From Streptococcus infantis (GTDB taxonomy: Bacteria; Bacillota; Bacilli; Lactobacillales; Streptococcaceae): a stretch of DNA of 64,000 nucleotides. The position numbers were made by a program, and so were the translations under genes. The notes below the pieces were generated by a model. It was given only the letters and a program-made list of their open reading frames with translations, was not told the DNA's origin and ran no database searches. The stretch spans positions 124,001-188,000 of the forward strand of contig NZ_JYGT01000007.1 of the NCBI RefSeq assembly GCF_000960085.1, given 5' to 3'. Each line of letters begins with the position of its first letter. Positions within the stretch are counted from its first letter, which is position 1. Shown here piece by piece: positions 10,210-18,997 of the stretch.

Positions 10210-11958
10210 CTAGTCTATCATATAAACTACAAATCCATCTGGTAAGATGACCTCTTGTCCATCTTTAAGATGGCAATGACTAGCTAAATCAACAGAGTCT
10301 CTTTCTAAAACAAAATTCTCAGAAGACTGATTAAAGATTGCCTGAACTTCTTTTCCTTGGTAGTTCCAGCTCAAGGCAAGAACATCTGGTTTCACTTCTT
10401 CCAAGCGATAATTTCCATGCTGAATCATACTTGCCGCTTCCTTACGAACCTTGATTAATTTCTTCATAAAATTCAGCATGTCATTGTCTTCAGAAACACG
10501 GTCCCAAGGCATGACACGACGGCAGTCAGGGTCTGGTCCACCAATTAGTGCTAGCTCTGTTCCGTAATAGATACAAGGAGTCCCTTTTTGAAGATAGAGG
10601 AAAGTTAGAGCAGCCTTGACATGCTGGACATTTCCTTTGGCAGTTGTAAGGATACGCTCTGTATCGTGAGAATCCAGAAGGTTAAACATTACCTCTGAGA
10701 TTTGTTGCTTGTAGTACATAGACTGGCGATTGATTTCTGAAATAAATTGCTCCGTCTTTTTACGCTGACGCAAGAAATAATCCTTGATACTTTCAGAGAG
10801 TGGGTAGTTCATGACCGCATGGAACTCATCCCCTTGTAGCCAAGGCTGAGACGTATGCCAGATTTCACCTAAAATATACAAATCAGGCTTTTTAGCTAGA
10901 ACTGCCTTTCTAAAATCTTTCCAGAACTGATGGTCAATTTCATTGGCAACGTCCAAGCGCCAAGCATCGATATCAAAATTTTCAACCCAATAAGTTGCAA
11001 CACTTAAAATAAATTTTTTAACTTCAGGATTTGCCGTATTTAACTTAGGCATATAGCTAGCAAAGGCAAAGGTATGATAAGGGAGTTGTCTTGGATTCTG
11101 AAGTTTATCCTCAGTAACTGGGAATTCTTGGATATGGAACCAATCTTTATAAGGTGACTTTTCGCCGTTCTTTAGAACATCCTGCCATTGGACTGACTGG
11201 TTGCCAATATGATTAAATACTGCATCTAGCATAATCTTGATACCACGTTTGTGGGCTTCCTCGACTAGATTACGAAAGACTTCCTTGTCTCCAAAGTGAC
11301 GGTCAATTTCAAAATAATCCGTCGTATCATACTTGTGATTTGTCGTTGCTTCAAAAATCGGACATAGGTAAAGTCCAGTGATTCCCAAATCTTTAAGATA
11401 GTCTAAATGGTCAATAATCCCTTGTAAATCTCCACCAAAAAAATCATCCATGTTAGGTGCAATGGCAGCATCCCACTCTCGAGCTCCATCTGGAGTCAAA
11501 TTAGGATTTCCATTAGCAAATCGTTCTGGGAAAATCTGATACCAAACGGTATTTGAAACCCAGTTAGGAACTTGGCAACCGTCAATTTTGTGAATATAAG
11601 GAAGCTTCAAGCCATTCCCTTCAGCATCCAAGTTTTCTTGAGTATGTTCTACACACCCCTTATCACCGTAAAAAACACCCTGACCTTCCTCATCAAGGAT
11701 CTCAAAGAGATACTGAATGCGAGCGAAATCAACCGATACCGTAACTTGCCAATAGTCAAATAGGGCATCTGAGGTTACTTTGGTCATTTCTTTCTTAGCT
11801 TCATACTTATCCTCAATGAAAATAAAGGGATCTCCATAGTGTAAGATAACCTTCTGGACATCATTTTTCTTCGTTCTAATTCGGATATGTAGCTGACCTT
11901 CTTTGTAAAGATAAGCATATTCTGATTCTGGTCTATGATAAATGGCTGTTAATTCCAT
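10210..11958 (-). CDS. Neopullulanase/cyclomaltodextrinase-type GH13 hydrolase
   Basis: Cytoplasmic alpha-glucan hydrolase of the GH13 cyclomaltodextrinase/neopullulanase group, 582 residues. It has the extra N-terminal beta-domain (MELTAIYHRPESEYAYLY) of that subgroup, then the barrel beginning WVSNTVWYQIFPERFANGN. Catalytic regions are DAVFNH, WRLDVANE (nucleophile Asp about residue 336), ILGEIWH (acid Glu) and LLDSHDTER (Asp). There is no signal peptide, so it acts on imported maltodextrins. Two adjacent ATGs (11961, 11958) follow AGGAG; the second has the better 7-base spacing and gives the family's usual MELTAIY start. It has its own promoter with a cre site. Confidence 0.9.
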   Translation of the reverse strand: MELTAIYHRPESEYAYLYKEGQLHIRIRTKKNDVQKVILHYGDPFIFIEDKYEAKKEMTKVTSDALFDYWQVTVSVDFARIQYLFEILDEEGQGVFYGDKGCVEHTQENLDAEGNGLKLPYIHKIDGCQVPNWVSNTVWYQIFPERFANGNPNLTPDGAREWDAAIAPNMDDFFGGDLQGIIDHLDYLKDLGITGLYLCPIFEATTNHKYDTTDYFEIDRHFGDKEVFRNLVEEAHKRGIKIMLDAVFNHIGNQSVQWQDVLKNGEKSPYKDWFHIQEFPVTEDKLQNPRQLPYHTFAFASYMPKLNTANPEVKKFILSVATYWVENFDIDAWRLDVANEIDHQFWKDFRKAVLAKKPDLYILGEIWHTSQPWLQGDEFHAVMNYPLSESIKDYFLRQRKKTEQFISEINRQSMYYKQQISEVMFNLLDSHDTERILTTAKGNVQHVKAALTFLYLQKGTPCIYYGTELALIGGPDPDCRRVMPWDRVSEDNDMLNFMKKLIKVRKEAASMIQHGNYRLEEVKPDVLALSWNYQGKEVQAIFNQSSENFVLERDSVDLASHCHLKDGQEVILPDGFVVYMID

Positions 11959-11983
11959 CATTTGTCTCCTAAAATTAATAAAA

Positions 11984-11997
11984 CGCAAACGTTTTCA
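11984..11997 (-). promoter_or_regulatory. cre site (CcpA operator) for neopullulanase
   Basis: The minus strand reads TGAAAACGTTTGCG, a perfect-looking catabolite-responsive element. It lies just downstream of the predicted transcription start, where bound CcpA would block elongation or initiation when glucose is present. Confidence 0.85.
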
Positions 11998-12011
11998 TAA
12001 TTGCTAGTTCT

Positions 12012-12040
12012 AGTATACTATTTTAGCTGTTTATTTGCAA
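12012..12040 (-). promoter_or_regulatory. SigA promoter of neopullulanase
   Basis: On the minus strand the -35 is TTGCAA (12035-12040), with a 17-bp spacer and -10 TATACT (12012-12017). The predicted start is near 12005, so the cre at 11984-11997 covers about +8 to +21. Confidence 0.75.
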
Positions 12041-12110
12041 TTTTTATACTAGTTTTACGATAGGTATATTGATGGACAAGGGTAAAATTGAGTAGACTCT
12101 TTTTGAGCTT

Positions 12111-12145
12111 TAAAAAGAGAGTTTCCATGAACTGGAAAACTCTCT
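12111..12145 (-). terminator. Terminator downstream of the XRE regulator
   Basis: A 12-bp stem with one bulge (arms 12116-12127 and 12133-12145, AGAGAGTTT.CCA) with a 5-base loop. On the minus strand it is followed by TTTTTA. It ends the DUF6773/XRE transcript. Confidence 0.8.
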
Positions 12146-12189
12146 ATCATTACGAATCAGATGATTAGAATAAATGCTATTTAATATCT

Positions 12190-12384
12190 TTAATCTTCTA
12201 AAATGAAAATTTCTTCAACATGTAGTTGTAGCAATCTTGCAATTTTCATTGCTAGTTCAAGTGTAGGATTGTACTTGTCATTCTCGATAGCAATAATGGT
12301 TTGTCGACTAACTCCTAATATTTTTGCCATATCTTCCTGACGTAGTCCTTCAGACTTTCTTAGCTGTTTGATATTATTTTTCAT
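12190..12384 (-). CDS. Small XRE-family transcriptional regulator
   Basis: 64-residue helix-turn-helix protein, essentially a lone Cro/CI-type HTH domain: LRKSEGLRQEDMAKILGVSRQ..IAIENDKYNPTLELAMKIARLL, with a short C-terminal tail. It belongs to the YozG-like minimal XRE repressors usually paired with a small membrane protein. Its ATG lies 6 bases after the stop of the upstream DUF6773-like gene and has no good Shine-Dalgarno sequence, so it is probably translated by coupling. A near-palindromic operator on the shared promoter (12748-12769) suggests autoregulation. Confidence 0.88.
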   Translation of the reverse strand: MKNNIKQLRKSEGLRQEDMAKILGVSRQTIIAIENDKYNPTLELAMKIARLLQLHVEEIFILED

Positions 12385-12390
12385 ACAGCA

Positions 12391-12720
12391 TTAGTATTTC
12401 TGAAAACAATAAATGCCAATTGCCAAAACTACGATAAGGATAACAACCATCAAAATCACTCCTTGAACAAGTTTATTTGGTTCTTTAAAATCCTCATCAC
12501 CGTCAATCATTTTCTGTTTTATGGCAGTTTGTGCAAATCCTTGAACACAAATAGATAAACATAAAATCAGACATGGTAACATTTCAAGTTTAATGCCTTT
12601 TGTAATAGATTGATAAATATTAAATACTGTCCATCCACATAAGCCAAATAGAGCCATTTTATAACCCCATTCCTCAGAACGTAGCTGAATCGCTCTGTCC
12701 ATTTCATCCATTTTTCTCAT
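12391..12720 (-). CDS. Three-TM membrane protein, DUF6773-like
   Basis: 109-residue protein of unknown function. A charged N-terminus (MRKMDEMDRAIQLRSEEWG) precedes three predicted membrane helices: roughly YKMALFGLCGWTVFNIYQ, LPCLILCLSICVQGFAQTA and GVILMVVILIVVLAIGIYCF. It resembles the small membrane proteins (DUF6773 type) that sit beside minimal XRE regulators in streptococci. I start at 12720: an SD-like GGAG lies 10 bases upstream, while the upstream in-frame alternative at 12744 is a TTG inside the operator region. It is in an operon with the downstream regulator. Confidence 0.72.
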   Translation of the reverse strand: MRKMDEMDRAIQLRSEEWGYKMALFGLCGWTVFNIYQSITKGIKLEMLPCLILCLSICVQGFAQTAIKQKMIDGDEDFKEPNKLVQGVILMVVILIVVLAIGIYCFQKY

Positions 12721-12747
12721 AGTCCTGTTTCTCCAATCCGTCAAAAT

Positions 12748-12769
12748 AATGTCAAGAGCTCTTTACATT
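12748..12769 (-). promoter_or_regulatory. 22-bp near-perfect palindrome, probable XRE operator
   Basis: Half-site AATGTCAAGAG with its inverted partner CTCTTTACATT; 20 of 22 positions are symmetric (one mismatched pair). It sits between the -10 box and the coding start, around +1 to +20. The same 10-mer AATGTCAAGA recurs at 12795-12804 over the -35 box, giving a second half-site. Confidence 0.6.
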
Positions 12770-12773
12770 TCTT

Positions 12774-12801
12774 ATTATACTCTAAATCGATAAAATGTCA
12801 A
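12774..12801 (-). promoter_or_regulatory. SigA promoter of the DUF6773-XRE operon
   Basis: The minus strand has -35 TTGACA (12796-12801), a 16-bp spacer and -10 TATAAT (12774-12779). Both boxes are perfect consensus, so the operon is expected to be strong unless repressed. Confidence 0.8.
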
Positions 12802-13082
12802 GATATTTTAACATTTTTAATTTTTTTATTTTCTTCATCTATTCTAAGAATATTACTAACTCAGTCTCACATCCTAGTCAATCTGACAAAGGGCAAGTTC
12901 TTTTAATCCTATTTTATCTTGATTTCATAAGCTTCGGCTATAGATATACTTTCAGTTATGTTAGACTCGAAGTTTATCCTCTCTTTTCTGCTTTCTTATC
13001 TCTATTTATACCTTAAATGGGCTTAATCGTTATAAACTGCCTGTTTATCATGAGATATTTGTCTACAAATTGACAACAGAAA
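12802..13082. other. AT-rich intergenic stretch with no recognised feature
   Basis: About 280 bases between the XRE-operon promoter and the SDR terminator. The only long ORF (plus strand, up to 13016) has no Shine-Dalgarno sequence, no recognisable homology and AT-driven composition, so I do not call it. I see no hairpin, repeat or RNA gene here. Confidence 0.5.
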
Positions 13083-13115
13083 AAATAAAAAGCCATTCCT
13101 CAAGGGAACAGCTTT
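13083..13115 (-). terminator. Terminator of the miaA-hflX-rnz-SDR operon
   Basis: An 11-bp stem with two G-U pairs (AAAGCTGTTCC at 13105-13115 on the minus strand, partner 13089-13099) with a 5-base loop, then TTTATTTTT. It abuts the SDR stop at 13117. Confidence 0.8.
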
Positions 13116-13116
13116 C

Positions 13117-13872
13117 TCACTTATAATTAAAAGTTTCTCCAGCTAACTTATCTGCTAACTTGGGAAAGAGAGTATAAAACTTGTGGGCTAGATTGAGTAA
13201 GACTGGAAGATTAAGCTCTCGTTTATTTTTTCCTATGGTCTTAACGATTTTTTTAGCTACTGCATCTGGCTCGAGTAGGAAGCGGTCGACCGATTTGAGG
13301 TAGGCCCCATCTGGGTCTGCCTGGTCAAAAAATCCTGTACGGATAGGTCCTGGATTAACAGTTGTCACATAGACACCATAGGGCATGAGCTCAAGGCGAA
13401 GAGCATTTGAAAAACCAATGGCCGCAAACTTGGTCGCAGAATATAGACTAGACTTAGCAGTCGCAATCAATCCTGCCATGCTGACGATATTGATGATATG
13501 ACCTTTTCGAATCTCCTTCATACGAGAAGCAACCAAACGAGACAGATTCATCAAAGCAAAAGTATTGACTTCAAACATTTGATGAATATCTTGATTAGAA
13601 ATCTTGTCAAAATCTTCAAAAATCCCATATCCAGCGTTGTTAATCAAGACATCAATCTTACCATAACGCTGATAGAGTTCAGCAACTAGTTCCTCTAAGG
13701 ATTGAACGTCGGTAATATCAATTTCAATCAATTCTGCCCGAGGATGATTTCCGTATAGCTGAACTAGTTTTTCCTTATTTCTACCTAGCAAAATGAGTTG
13801 GGCTTGAGGTAAGAGTTTGACCATTTCTTGGGCTAGATCCCCGCTAGCACCTGTAATGAGAATAGTAGACAT
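13117..13872 (-). CDS. Short-chain dehydrogenase/reductase
   Basis: Cytoplasmic NAD(P)-dependent oxidoreductase of the classical SDR family, 251 residues. The cofactor loop is ILITGASGDLAQEM (TGxxxDxA variant of TGxxxGxG) at residues about 4-16. NNAGYG follows near residue 88, and the catalytic Ser..Tyr-xxx-Lys triad is IVSMAGLIATAKSSLYSATKFA. The C-terminal region LNLPVLLNLAHKFYTLFPKLADKLAG resembles DltE-like SDRs. Substrate cannot be told from sequence. It is the last gene of the miaA-hflX-DUF-rnz-SDR operon, 20 bases after rnz. Confidence 0.88.
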   Translation of the reverse strand: MSTILITGASGDLAQEMVKLLPQAQLILLGRNKEKLVQLYGNHPRAELIEIDITDVQSLEELVAELYQRYGKIDVLINNAGYGIFEDFDKISNQDIHQMFEVNTFALMNLSRLVASRMKEIRKGHIINIVSMAGLIATAKSSLYSATKFAAIGFSNALRLELMPYGVYVTTVNPGPIRTGFFDQADPDGAYLKSVDRFLLEPDAVAKKIVKTIGKNKRELNLPVLLNLAHKFYTLFPKLADKLAGETFNYK

Positions 13873-13892
13873 ACTTTTCCTTTCTCAATCTT

Positions 13893-14822
13893 CTAGATTT
13901 CCACTTCTTCCAAGTCTTTGACCACATGGACGTTTTCAAAAATCGTTGCAGCATCTTTCTTAAACTGGCTGATATCTTTTGAAAGGAAACGGGCGCTGAT
14001 ATGATTGAGCAAGAGTCGCTTAGCTCCCGCTTCTGCCGCTACCTGAGCAGCCTGCATATTGGTGGAGTGACCGTGATTACGAGCAATCTTCTCGTCTCCC
14101 TTGCCATAAGTAGACTCATGGACAAGAACATCCGCATTGACACCAAGACGCACACTGGCATCTGTTTTACGAGTATCTCCCAAAATGGTGATAATCTTAC
14201 CAGGTCGCGGTGCAGAGATATAGTCTGCTGCCTTGATTTCTCTTCCGTCTTCTAAGACAACATCCTGCCCGTTTTTGATTTTTCCAAAGAGTGGTCCAAA
14301 TGGTACACCAGCAGCCTTGAGCTTTTCAGCATTCAGAGTGCCTTCTAGGTCCTTTTGCATGATACGATAGCCGACACAGAAAATAGTGTGATCCAACTCT
14401 TCCGCATACACCGTGAATTTATCTGTTTCAAGAATTTTCCCTAGAGAAGCTTGGTCAAATTCATGGAAATGAATCTTATAGGGCAGGCGTGAACCTGACA
14501 CTCGTAGACTGGTCAAGACAAAAGATTTGATGCCTTGGGGACCATAGATTTCTAAATCTGTCTGCTCTTCATTAGCCTGAAAAGCACGACTAGAGAGAAA
14601 ACCAGGCAATCCAAAGATATGGTCTCCATGTAAATGGGTGATAAAGATTTTGCTGATTTTTCGTGGTCGAATCGTAGTTTCCAGAATGCGATTTTGCGTC
14701 CCTTCTCCACAGTCAAAGAGCCAGACTTCGTTAATCTCGTCCAAGAGTTTCAGGGCGAGACTTGAAACGTTGCGGGCTTTAGAGGGCTGACCAGCCCCCG
14801 TTCCTAAAAATTGAATATCCAT
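13893..14822 (-). CDS. rnz: Ribonuclease Z
   Basis: Metallo-beta-lactamase-fold endonuclease that trims the 3' ends of tRNA precursors, 309 residues. Zinc motif [15 protein letters not shown] near residue 60-75. Further metal ligands lie in [10 protein letters not shown] and HESTYG. The [30 protein letters not shown] motif is characteristic of RNase Z. The N-terminal [23 protein letters not shown] also fits. It sits in a tRNA-processing operon with miaA, a fitting neighbour. Confidence 0.96.
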   Translation of the reverse strand: MDIQFLGTGAGQPSKARNVSSLALKLLDEINEVWLFDCGEGTQNRILETTIRPRKISKIFITHLHGDHIFGLPGFLSSRAFQANEEQTDLEIYGPQGIKSFVLTSLRVSGSRLPYKIHFHEFDQASLGKILETDKFTVYAEELDHTIFCVGYRIMQKDLEGTLNAEKLKAAGVPFGPLFGKIKNGQDVVLEDGREIKAADYISAPRPGKIITILGDTRKTDASVRLGVNADVLVHESTYGKGDEKIARNHGHSTNMQAAQVAAEAGAKRLLLNHISARFLSKDISQFKKDAATIFENVHVVKDLEEVEI

Positions 14823-14836
14823 TCGATACTTTCTAA

Positions 14837-15460
14837 TTAATCAATATATAACATAGCGGTTCTATTTTCCGAGCGGTAATAAAATTTGCCAGAAAAAGCT
14901 CTAGCTTCTTGTAGTAAATCCTCTTGGCTATATCCCTTAAGTCGCTTTCTTCCATCTGCTAAATTTTCCAGATCTGTCAAGGCTGTGAGATTTTCCAGGC
15001 TGACTACTTCCTCTTCACCAATCGCCTTCATGTAAATCTTACCAGACTCCACAAAAACTAGCTGATGGGGAAAAATTTGCGCTATTTCAAAGAGTAATTC
15101 ATCCGTAATTGCTTCCTCGTTCTCTGAGAAAATGCGACCAAGTCCTTCTTTCTCGTAGCAAAATCCAAAGGATTTACCAGATAGATTGAGACGAATAAAG
15201 GGCTTGCTTTCCAAAGCGAAACTTGGTTCAGCATTATAGAGGTTCAGTTCTTGGCTGACTTCTGCAAAATAATCGGTCGCAGCTTGAGGACTTTTTTTCT
15301 GGTAGAGCTCGGCAAAGTAGGCATTCACTACGCTGGGTGGAGGTGTAATGAGAGCTAGTTGCTCCTCTTCAGACCTACCAGCTAAAAGTTGGTCCAGATA
15401 GACCTTGTCTAGACTTGTATAGCCACCATACTTGAGGGCTAACGTTTTGATATCAGTCAT
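14837..15460 (-). CDS. Conserved hypothetical protein (streptococcal)
   Basis: 207-residue soluble acidic protein with no motif I recognise. It begins [26 protein letters not shown] and is mostly alpha/beta, with no signal or membrane segment. It overlaps the hflX end by 8 bases and lies 14 bases before rnz, so it is an integral member of the miaA-hflX-rnz operon. The same position is held by a conserved gene in pneumococci. A role linked to RNA processing is only an inference from position. Confidence 0.8.
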   Translation of the reverse strand: MTDIKTLALKYGGYTSLDKVYLDQLLAGRSEEEQLALITPPPSVVNAYFAELYQKKSPQAATDYFAEVSQELNLYNAEPSFALESKPFIRLNLSGKSFGFCYEKEGLGRIFSENEEAITDELLFEIAQIFPHQLVFVESGKIYMKAIGEEEVVSLENLTALTDLENLADGRKRLKGYSQEDLLQEARAFSGKFYYRSENRTAMLYID

Positions 15461-16691
15461 AAAATTCTTCTAATCTCCATTTATTTTTCTCAGAAATGTA
15501 GCCTGTGATGACTTCTCCATCATCTTGGTAGTCACGTTCTTCTAGAATCGCAACACTTTCTAAATCATGAATCTTGTAAGATTTAGAAAACGGTACGCGC
15601 AGGATAAAGGGTTCAAAAATTTCCTTAATCTTATCCAGCAATAAAGCCTGCAACTGTTCTCGACTATCCTCAGACTTTGCCGAAATCAGCGCATAAGGCG
15701 TTTGAGTAGGTGTGAAATCCTCCACCAAATCTGCTTTATTATAAAGGGTTAAGCGAGGAATATCCTCCATGTCCAAATCTTTCATGATGGAGAGGACCGT
15801 TTTTTCATGTTCCTCATGGTAGGGATTGCTAGCATCGATGACATGGACCAGGAGATTTACATGCTTGCTTTCTTCCAAGGTTGATTTAAAACTCGACACC
15901 AACTCTGTCGGTAGATCTTGGATAAATCCAACGGTATCTGTCAAGGTTACTTGTAGATTGCCCCCCAGATGGATGCTTTTAGTTGTTGCATCTAGAGTTG
16001 CAAAAAGCTCATCCGCTTCATACTGGGTCTTGCTGGTCAAAGTATTCATAATAGTTGACTTCCCAGCATTGGTGTAACCGATCAAACCAATCTTAAAGGT
16101 ACTTGACTCCAAACGTTTTTCTCGAACTGTCGCTCGGTTTTTCTCAACTACCTTGAGTTGACGTTCGATATCTGTAATCTGGTTGCGAACACTACGACGG
16201 TTAAGCTCCAGCTGACTTTCACCTGGACCACGGGAACCAATTCCCCCTGCCTGACGGCTGAGCATAATCCCCTGACCAACCAAACGAGGCAAGAGGTATT
16301 TGAGCTGAGCTAGATGCACTTGGAGTTTGCCTTCATGGCTTCGAGCTCGCATGGCAAAGATATCCAAAATCAACTGCATACGGTCAATGACCTTGACACC
16401 TAACACTTCCTCTAAATTAACATTTTGTCGAGGTGTCAGACGGTTATTGACAATGACAGTCGTGATTTCTTCTGCGTCCACCATTTGAGCAATTTCTTCC
16501 AACTTACCAGAACCGACAAAGGTCTTAGAGTCGTATTTTTCTCGTTTTTGTCTGTAGCTATCGACTACAAGTGCTCCAGCTGTCTTAGCTAGACTAGCCA
16601 ACTCTTCCATGGAGAGGTCAAAATTATCCATGCCCTGGAGTTCAACACCAATGAGCAGGACTCGTTCCTCTTTTTTCTCCGTTTCAATCAT
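15453..16691 (-). CDS. hflX: Ribosome-associated GTPase HflX
   Basis: 412-residue TRAFAC GTPase that binds the 50S subunit and splits stalled or stressed ribosomes. The N-terminal nucleotide-binding-like domain ([23 protein letters not shown]) and the Gly-rich helical linker ([24 protein letters not shown]) are typical of HflX. The G domain shows G1 [13 protein letters not shown]3 [10 protein letters not shown] and G4 NKAD. It overlaps miaA by 8 bases at its start, an arrangement conserved in many bacteria. Confidence 0.96.
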   Translation of the reverse strand: MIETEKKEERVLLIGVELQGMDNFDLSMEELASLAKTAGALVVDSYRQKREKYDSKTFVGSGKLEEIAQMVDAEEITTVIVNNRLTPRQNVNLEEVLGVKVIDRMQLILDIFAMRARSHEGKLQVHLAQLKYLLPRLVGQGIMLSRQAGGIGSRGPGESQLELNRRSVRNQITDIERQLKVVEKNRATVREKRLESSTFKIGLIGYTNAGKSTIMNTLTSKTQYEADELFATLDATTKSIHLGGNLQVTLTDTVGFIQDLPTELVSSFKSTLEESKHVNLLVHVIDASNPYHEEHEKTVLSIMKDLDMEDIPRLTLYNKADLVEDFTPTQTPYALISAKSEDSREQLQALLLDKIKEIFEPFILRVPFSKSYKIHDLESVAILEERDYQDDGEVITGYISEKNKWRLEEFYD

Positions 16692-17568
16692 TTAAAAACT
16701 CCTCAATCTGGCTTAAAATACGCTCTTTAACACCAGATTCTCCTATATGATAAAAGGTCACCTGCATGCGATTGCGGAACCAAGTTAGCTGGCGCTTGGC
16801 AAAACGACGAGTCGCCTGCTTGAGACTATCGCTAGCCTCCTCCAAACTCTGCTCTCCTCGAAAATAGGGGAAGAGTTCCTTGTAGCCAATCCCTTTAGCA
16901 GCCTGCACATCTGGATAATGGTCAAACAACCACTTGGCTTCGTCTAGAAGTCCAGCTTCAAACATCAAATCCACTCGGTGGTTAATCCGTTCATACAATT
17001 GACTCCGCTCATCATCCAGACAAATAATCAGAGCTTCATAAGGACTCTCCTGATTTTCCAAATCTTGAGAAAAATGAGCAATTTCCATGGCACGCATGGC
17101 ACGACGACGATTAAACTGGGGAACTTCAAGACCTGCTTGCTCTAGGAGTTGGGCTAACTCCTCATCTGAAAAAGGCTCTAGACTAGCACGATAAGCTAAA
17201 ATGTCCTCATGTGGTGTCTCTCCACCTAAATGATATCCTTCTAGCAGACTTTGGATATAAAGTCCTGTCCCACCAGCGATAATAGCAAGTTTCCCGCGAT
17301 TTTGAATATCCTCGATGGCTGCCTTTGCTTCTGAAACAAAATCAAAAGCCGAGTAAGACTCGGTTACATCTCTCACATCAATCAAGTGATGAGGGACAGT
17401 TGCCTGCTCCTCCAGACTTGCCTTGGCTGTTCCAATATCCAGTCCTCGGTATACTTGTTGGCTATCCCCACTGACTACTTCACCATTGAATCGCTGAGCA
17501 ACTTCAATGGCTAGGGCAGTCTTTCCAACTGCAGTTGGACCAACAATCACAATTATTTTGCTTTTCAT
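16684..17568 (-). CDS. miaA: tRNA dimethylallyltransferase MiaA
   Basis: Transfers a dimethylallyl group to N6 of A37 in tRNAs reading UNN codons. 294 residues. P-loop [14 protein letters not shown], then [15 protein letters not shown], the catalytic Asp/Thr region [13 protein letters not shown], and the C-terminal [13 protein letters not shown] and [15 protein letters not shown] blocks. Start chosen at 17568 ([10 protein letters not shown]), which follows AAGGAAAAACG; the longer in-frame form from 17592 lacks a ribosome site. First gene of a five-gene operon. Confidence 0.96.
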   Translation of the reverse strand: MKSKIIVIVGPTAVGKTALAIEVAQRFNGEVVSGDSQQVYRGLDIGTAKASLEEQATVPHHLIDVRDVTESYSAFDFVSEAKAAIEDIQNRGKLAIIAGGTGLYIQSLLEGYHLGGETPHEDILAYRASLEPFSDEELAQLLEQAGLEVPQFNRRRAMRAMEIAHFSQDLENQESPYEALIICLDDERSQLYERINHRVDLMFEAGLLDEAKWLFDHYPDVQAAKGIGYKELFPYFRGEQSLEEASDSLKQATRRFAKRQLTWFRNRMQVTFYHIGESGVKERILSQIEEFLND

Positions 17569-17690
17569 CGTTTTTCCTTGAAAAATTCCCATTTTTTCGT
17601 TACTATTATTATATCACAAAATAGACAGGCAGAAAAATGCTATATCTTAAGCTATTTCCGTCTGATTTATAAATAAAAGGAGGAAGACTC

Positions 17691-17861
17691 ATGGCTAAAG
17701 GATTTGCTAAAGGTCTCGTAACAGGTGTTGCAGGAACTGTTGCTGCTGTTGCAGGTGCAGTATACGCATTCAAAAAGAAAGTGATTGAACCAGAAGAACA
17801 AAAAGCAGCTTTCATCGAAGAAAACCGTAAAAAAGCAGCTCGCCGTCGCGTATCACGCTAA
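17691..17861 (+). CDS. DUF3042 family small protein
   Basis: 56-residue basic protein beginning MAKGFAKGLVTGVAG, with one Ala/Val/Gly-rich hydrophobic segment (residues about 8-27). It then has KKKVIEPEEQKAAFIEEN and ends RKKAARRRVSR. The strong SD AAAGGAGG lies 8 bases upstream. This matches the DUF3042 family of Lactobacillales, always found near miaA in streptococci. Function unknown; it looks like a single-pass membrane or membrane-associated peptide. It is too short for most ORF cut-offs. It ends in a clear terminator. Confidence 0.9.
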   Translation: MAKGFAKGLVTGVAGTVAAVAGAVYAFKKKVIEPEEQKAAFIEENRKKAARRRVSR

Positions 17862-17867
17862 GCAACA

Positions 17868-17897
17868 AAAGAAGTTGGAATTTCCAACTTCTTTTTT
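17868..17897 (+). terminator. Terminator of the DUF3042 gene
   Basis: The perfect inverted repeat AGAAGTTGGAA/TTCCAACTTCT has a one- to three-base loop and is followed by TTTTTTT. It starts 7 bases after the stop. Confidence 0.9.
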
Positions 17898-17910
17898 TCT
17901 ATTCTTTTAT

Positions 17911-18056
17911 ACTTGAAAATCAAAGAGCAAACTAGGAAGCTAGCCGCAGGTTGCTCAAAGCACTGCTTTGAGGTTGTAGATATGACTGACGAAGTCAGTT
18001 ACATATATCTACGGTAAGGCGACGCTGATGTGGTTTGAAGAGATTTTCGAAGAGTA
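17911..18056 (-). repeat. BOX element (boxA-boxB-boxC)
   Basis: About 146 bp matching the pneumococcal BOX repeat. The boxA part (18010-18056, read on the minus strand) starts TACTCTTCGAAAATCTCTTC and contains the CGTCGCCTTACCGTAG core. A single boxB with the ACTGACTTCGTCAGT palindrome follows, and then boxC (AACCTGCGGCTAGCTTCCTA). It sits directly after the thyA stop codon. BOX elements are non-autonomous repeats of the S. pneumoniae/S. mitis lineage and form stable RNA structures. Confidence 0.9.
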
Positions 18057-18896
18057 TTAAATAGCTAGGTCAAACTTCAACTGCGGTTTCACTGGATCAT
18101 AGTCAACCAACTCAAAATCTTCTGCTTTAATATCAAAGAAGTTGGTCTTGTCTGGTACATTCAAGACCAAACGTGGTTGGCAATTTGAAGGCTCACGACG
18201 GAGCAATTCTTGAGCTTGTTCAAATTGATTATCATAGATGTGAAGGTTATTGATAAAGTAGAAGAATTTCCCAACCTTCCAGCCAAAATGTTTAGCAATC
18301 ATCATTTGAAGCGCCACATACTGCATGGCATTGATGTGATGAGCTACCAGCATATCGTTAGAACGCTGGGTCAAGGTTGCATCCAGATAGATGTCCCCAT
18401 CTACACGACGGACATCAAACATGGTCTGGAAGGCACATGGAAGAAGGCCGTCTGTTTCCTCAAAAGCTTGGTAATCCCAGAGAGAGATGATATTGCGACG
18501 GTTCCAAGGATTGGCTTCTAACTGTTTGAGAATCTTGTTAATGATGTCATGCTTCTTAACAACAGCCCCGTAACGCTCACCGATTGTCCCTGTATCTCCA
18601 ACTTCCCAGTCATTCCAGTAGTGAACATTGTACTTGTCATTGAGAATTTCTAGACTATTTGTCTGGTCTTGATAAATCCAAAGCACTTCTTTTATAGCTG
18701 ATTTGATTGCGATTGGACGTAGGGTTGTGATGGGAAATTCACCCTTAGACAAATCATACTCCGCAAAAGCACCTGTAATGTACTTGGAGTTGGCTACTGT
18801 TCCATCCTTATACTTGGGACGAGCTTGTTCTGAAAAGACTCCTTCATTGAGAATTCGCTCAATATTTTCTTTAAAAATCTTATCTGCTTTTGTCAT
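18057..18896 (-). CDS. thyA: Thymidylate synthase
   Basis: Methylates dUMP to dTMP using methylene-tetrahydrofolate. 279 residues, normal for the family. The catalytic Cys lies in [46 protein letters not shown] and [12 protein letters not shown] are the nucleotide and folate binding blocks. The stop codon touches the BOX repeat. The start at 18896 is preceded by GAGGAGAGAG. Confidence 0.97.
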   Translation of the reverse strand: MTKADKIFKENIERILNEGVFSEQARPKYKDGTVANSKYITGAFAEYDLSKGEFPITTLRPIAIKSAIKEVLWIYQDQTNSLEILNDKYNVHYWNDWEVGDTGTIGERYGAVVKKHDIINKILKQLEANPWNRRNIISLWDYQAFEETDGLLPCAFQTMFDVRRVDGDIYLDATLTQRSNDMLVAHHINAMQYVALQMMIAKHFGWKVGKFFYFINNLHIYDNQFEQAQELLRREPSNCQPRLVLNVPDKTNFFDIKAEDFELVDYDPVKPQLKFDLAI

Positions 18897-18936
18897 TTAC
18901 TCTCTCCTCAACGTTTATTCTTAACTAGTATAGCAT

Positions 18937-18992
18937 AAAAAAAGAAAGGAGGAAAATCACTCGCTTCAAGATAGTGATTTTCTCCTTCTTTT
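18937..18992 (-). terminator. Long-stem terminator downstream of glucokinase
   Basis: The roughly 19-bp arms AAGAAGGAG.AAAATCACT and AGTGATTTTC.TCCTTCTT have an 11-base loop and are flanked by A-rich and T-rich runs. It lies between gki and thyA and should work best on the minus strand (TTTTTTTATG). Confidence 0.75.
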
Positions 18993-18997
18993 GCTTC

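Noticed and set aside
12795-13016. Plus-strand 73-codon frame in the intergenic region
   Set aside because: It has no ribosome site, begins inside the opposing promoter, is Phe/Ile/Ser-rich as expected from AT-rich DNA, and shows no family resemblance.
17609-17815. Minus-strand frame opposite the DUF3042 gene
   Set aside because: The plus strand has a strong AGGAGG, a recognised family protein and a terminator; the antisense frame is an artefact.
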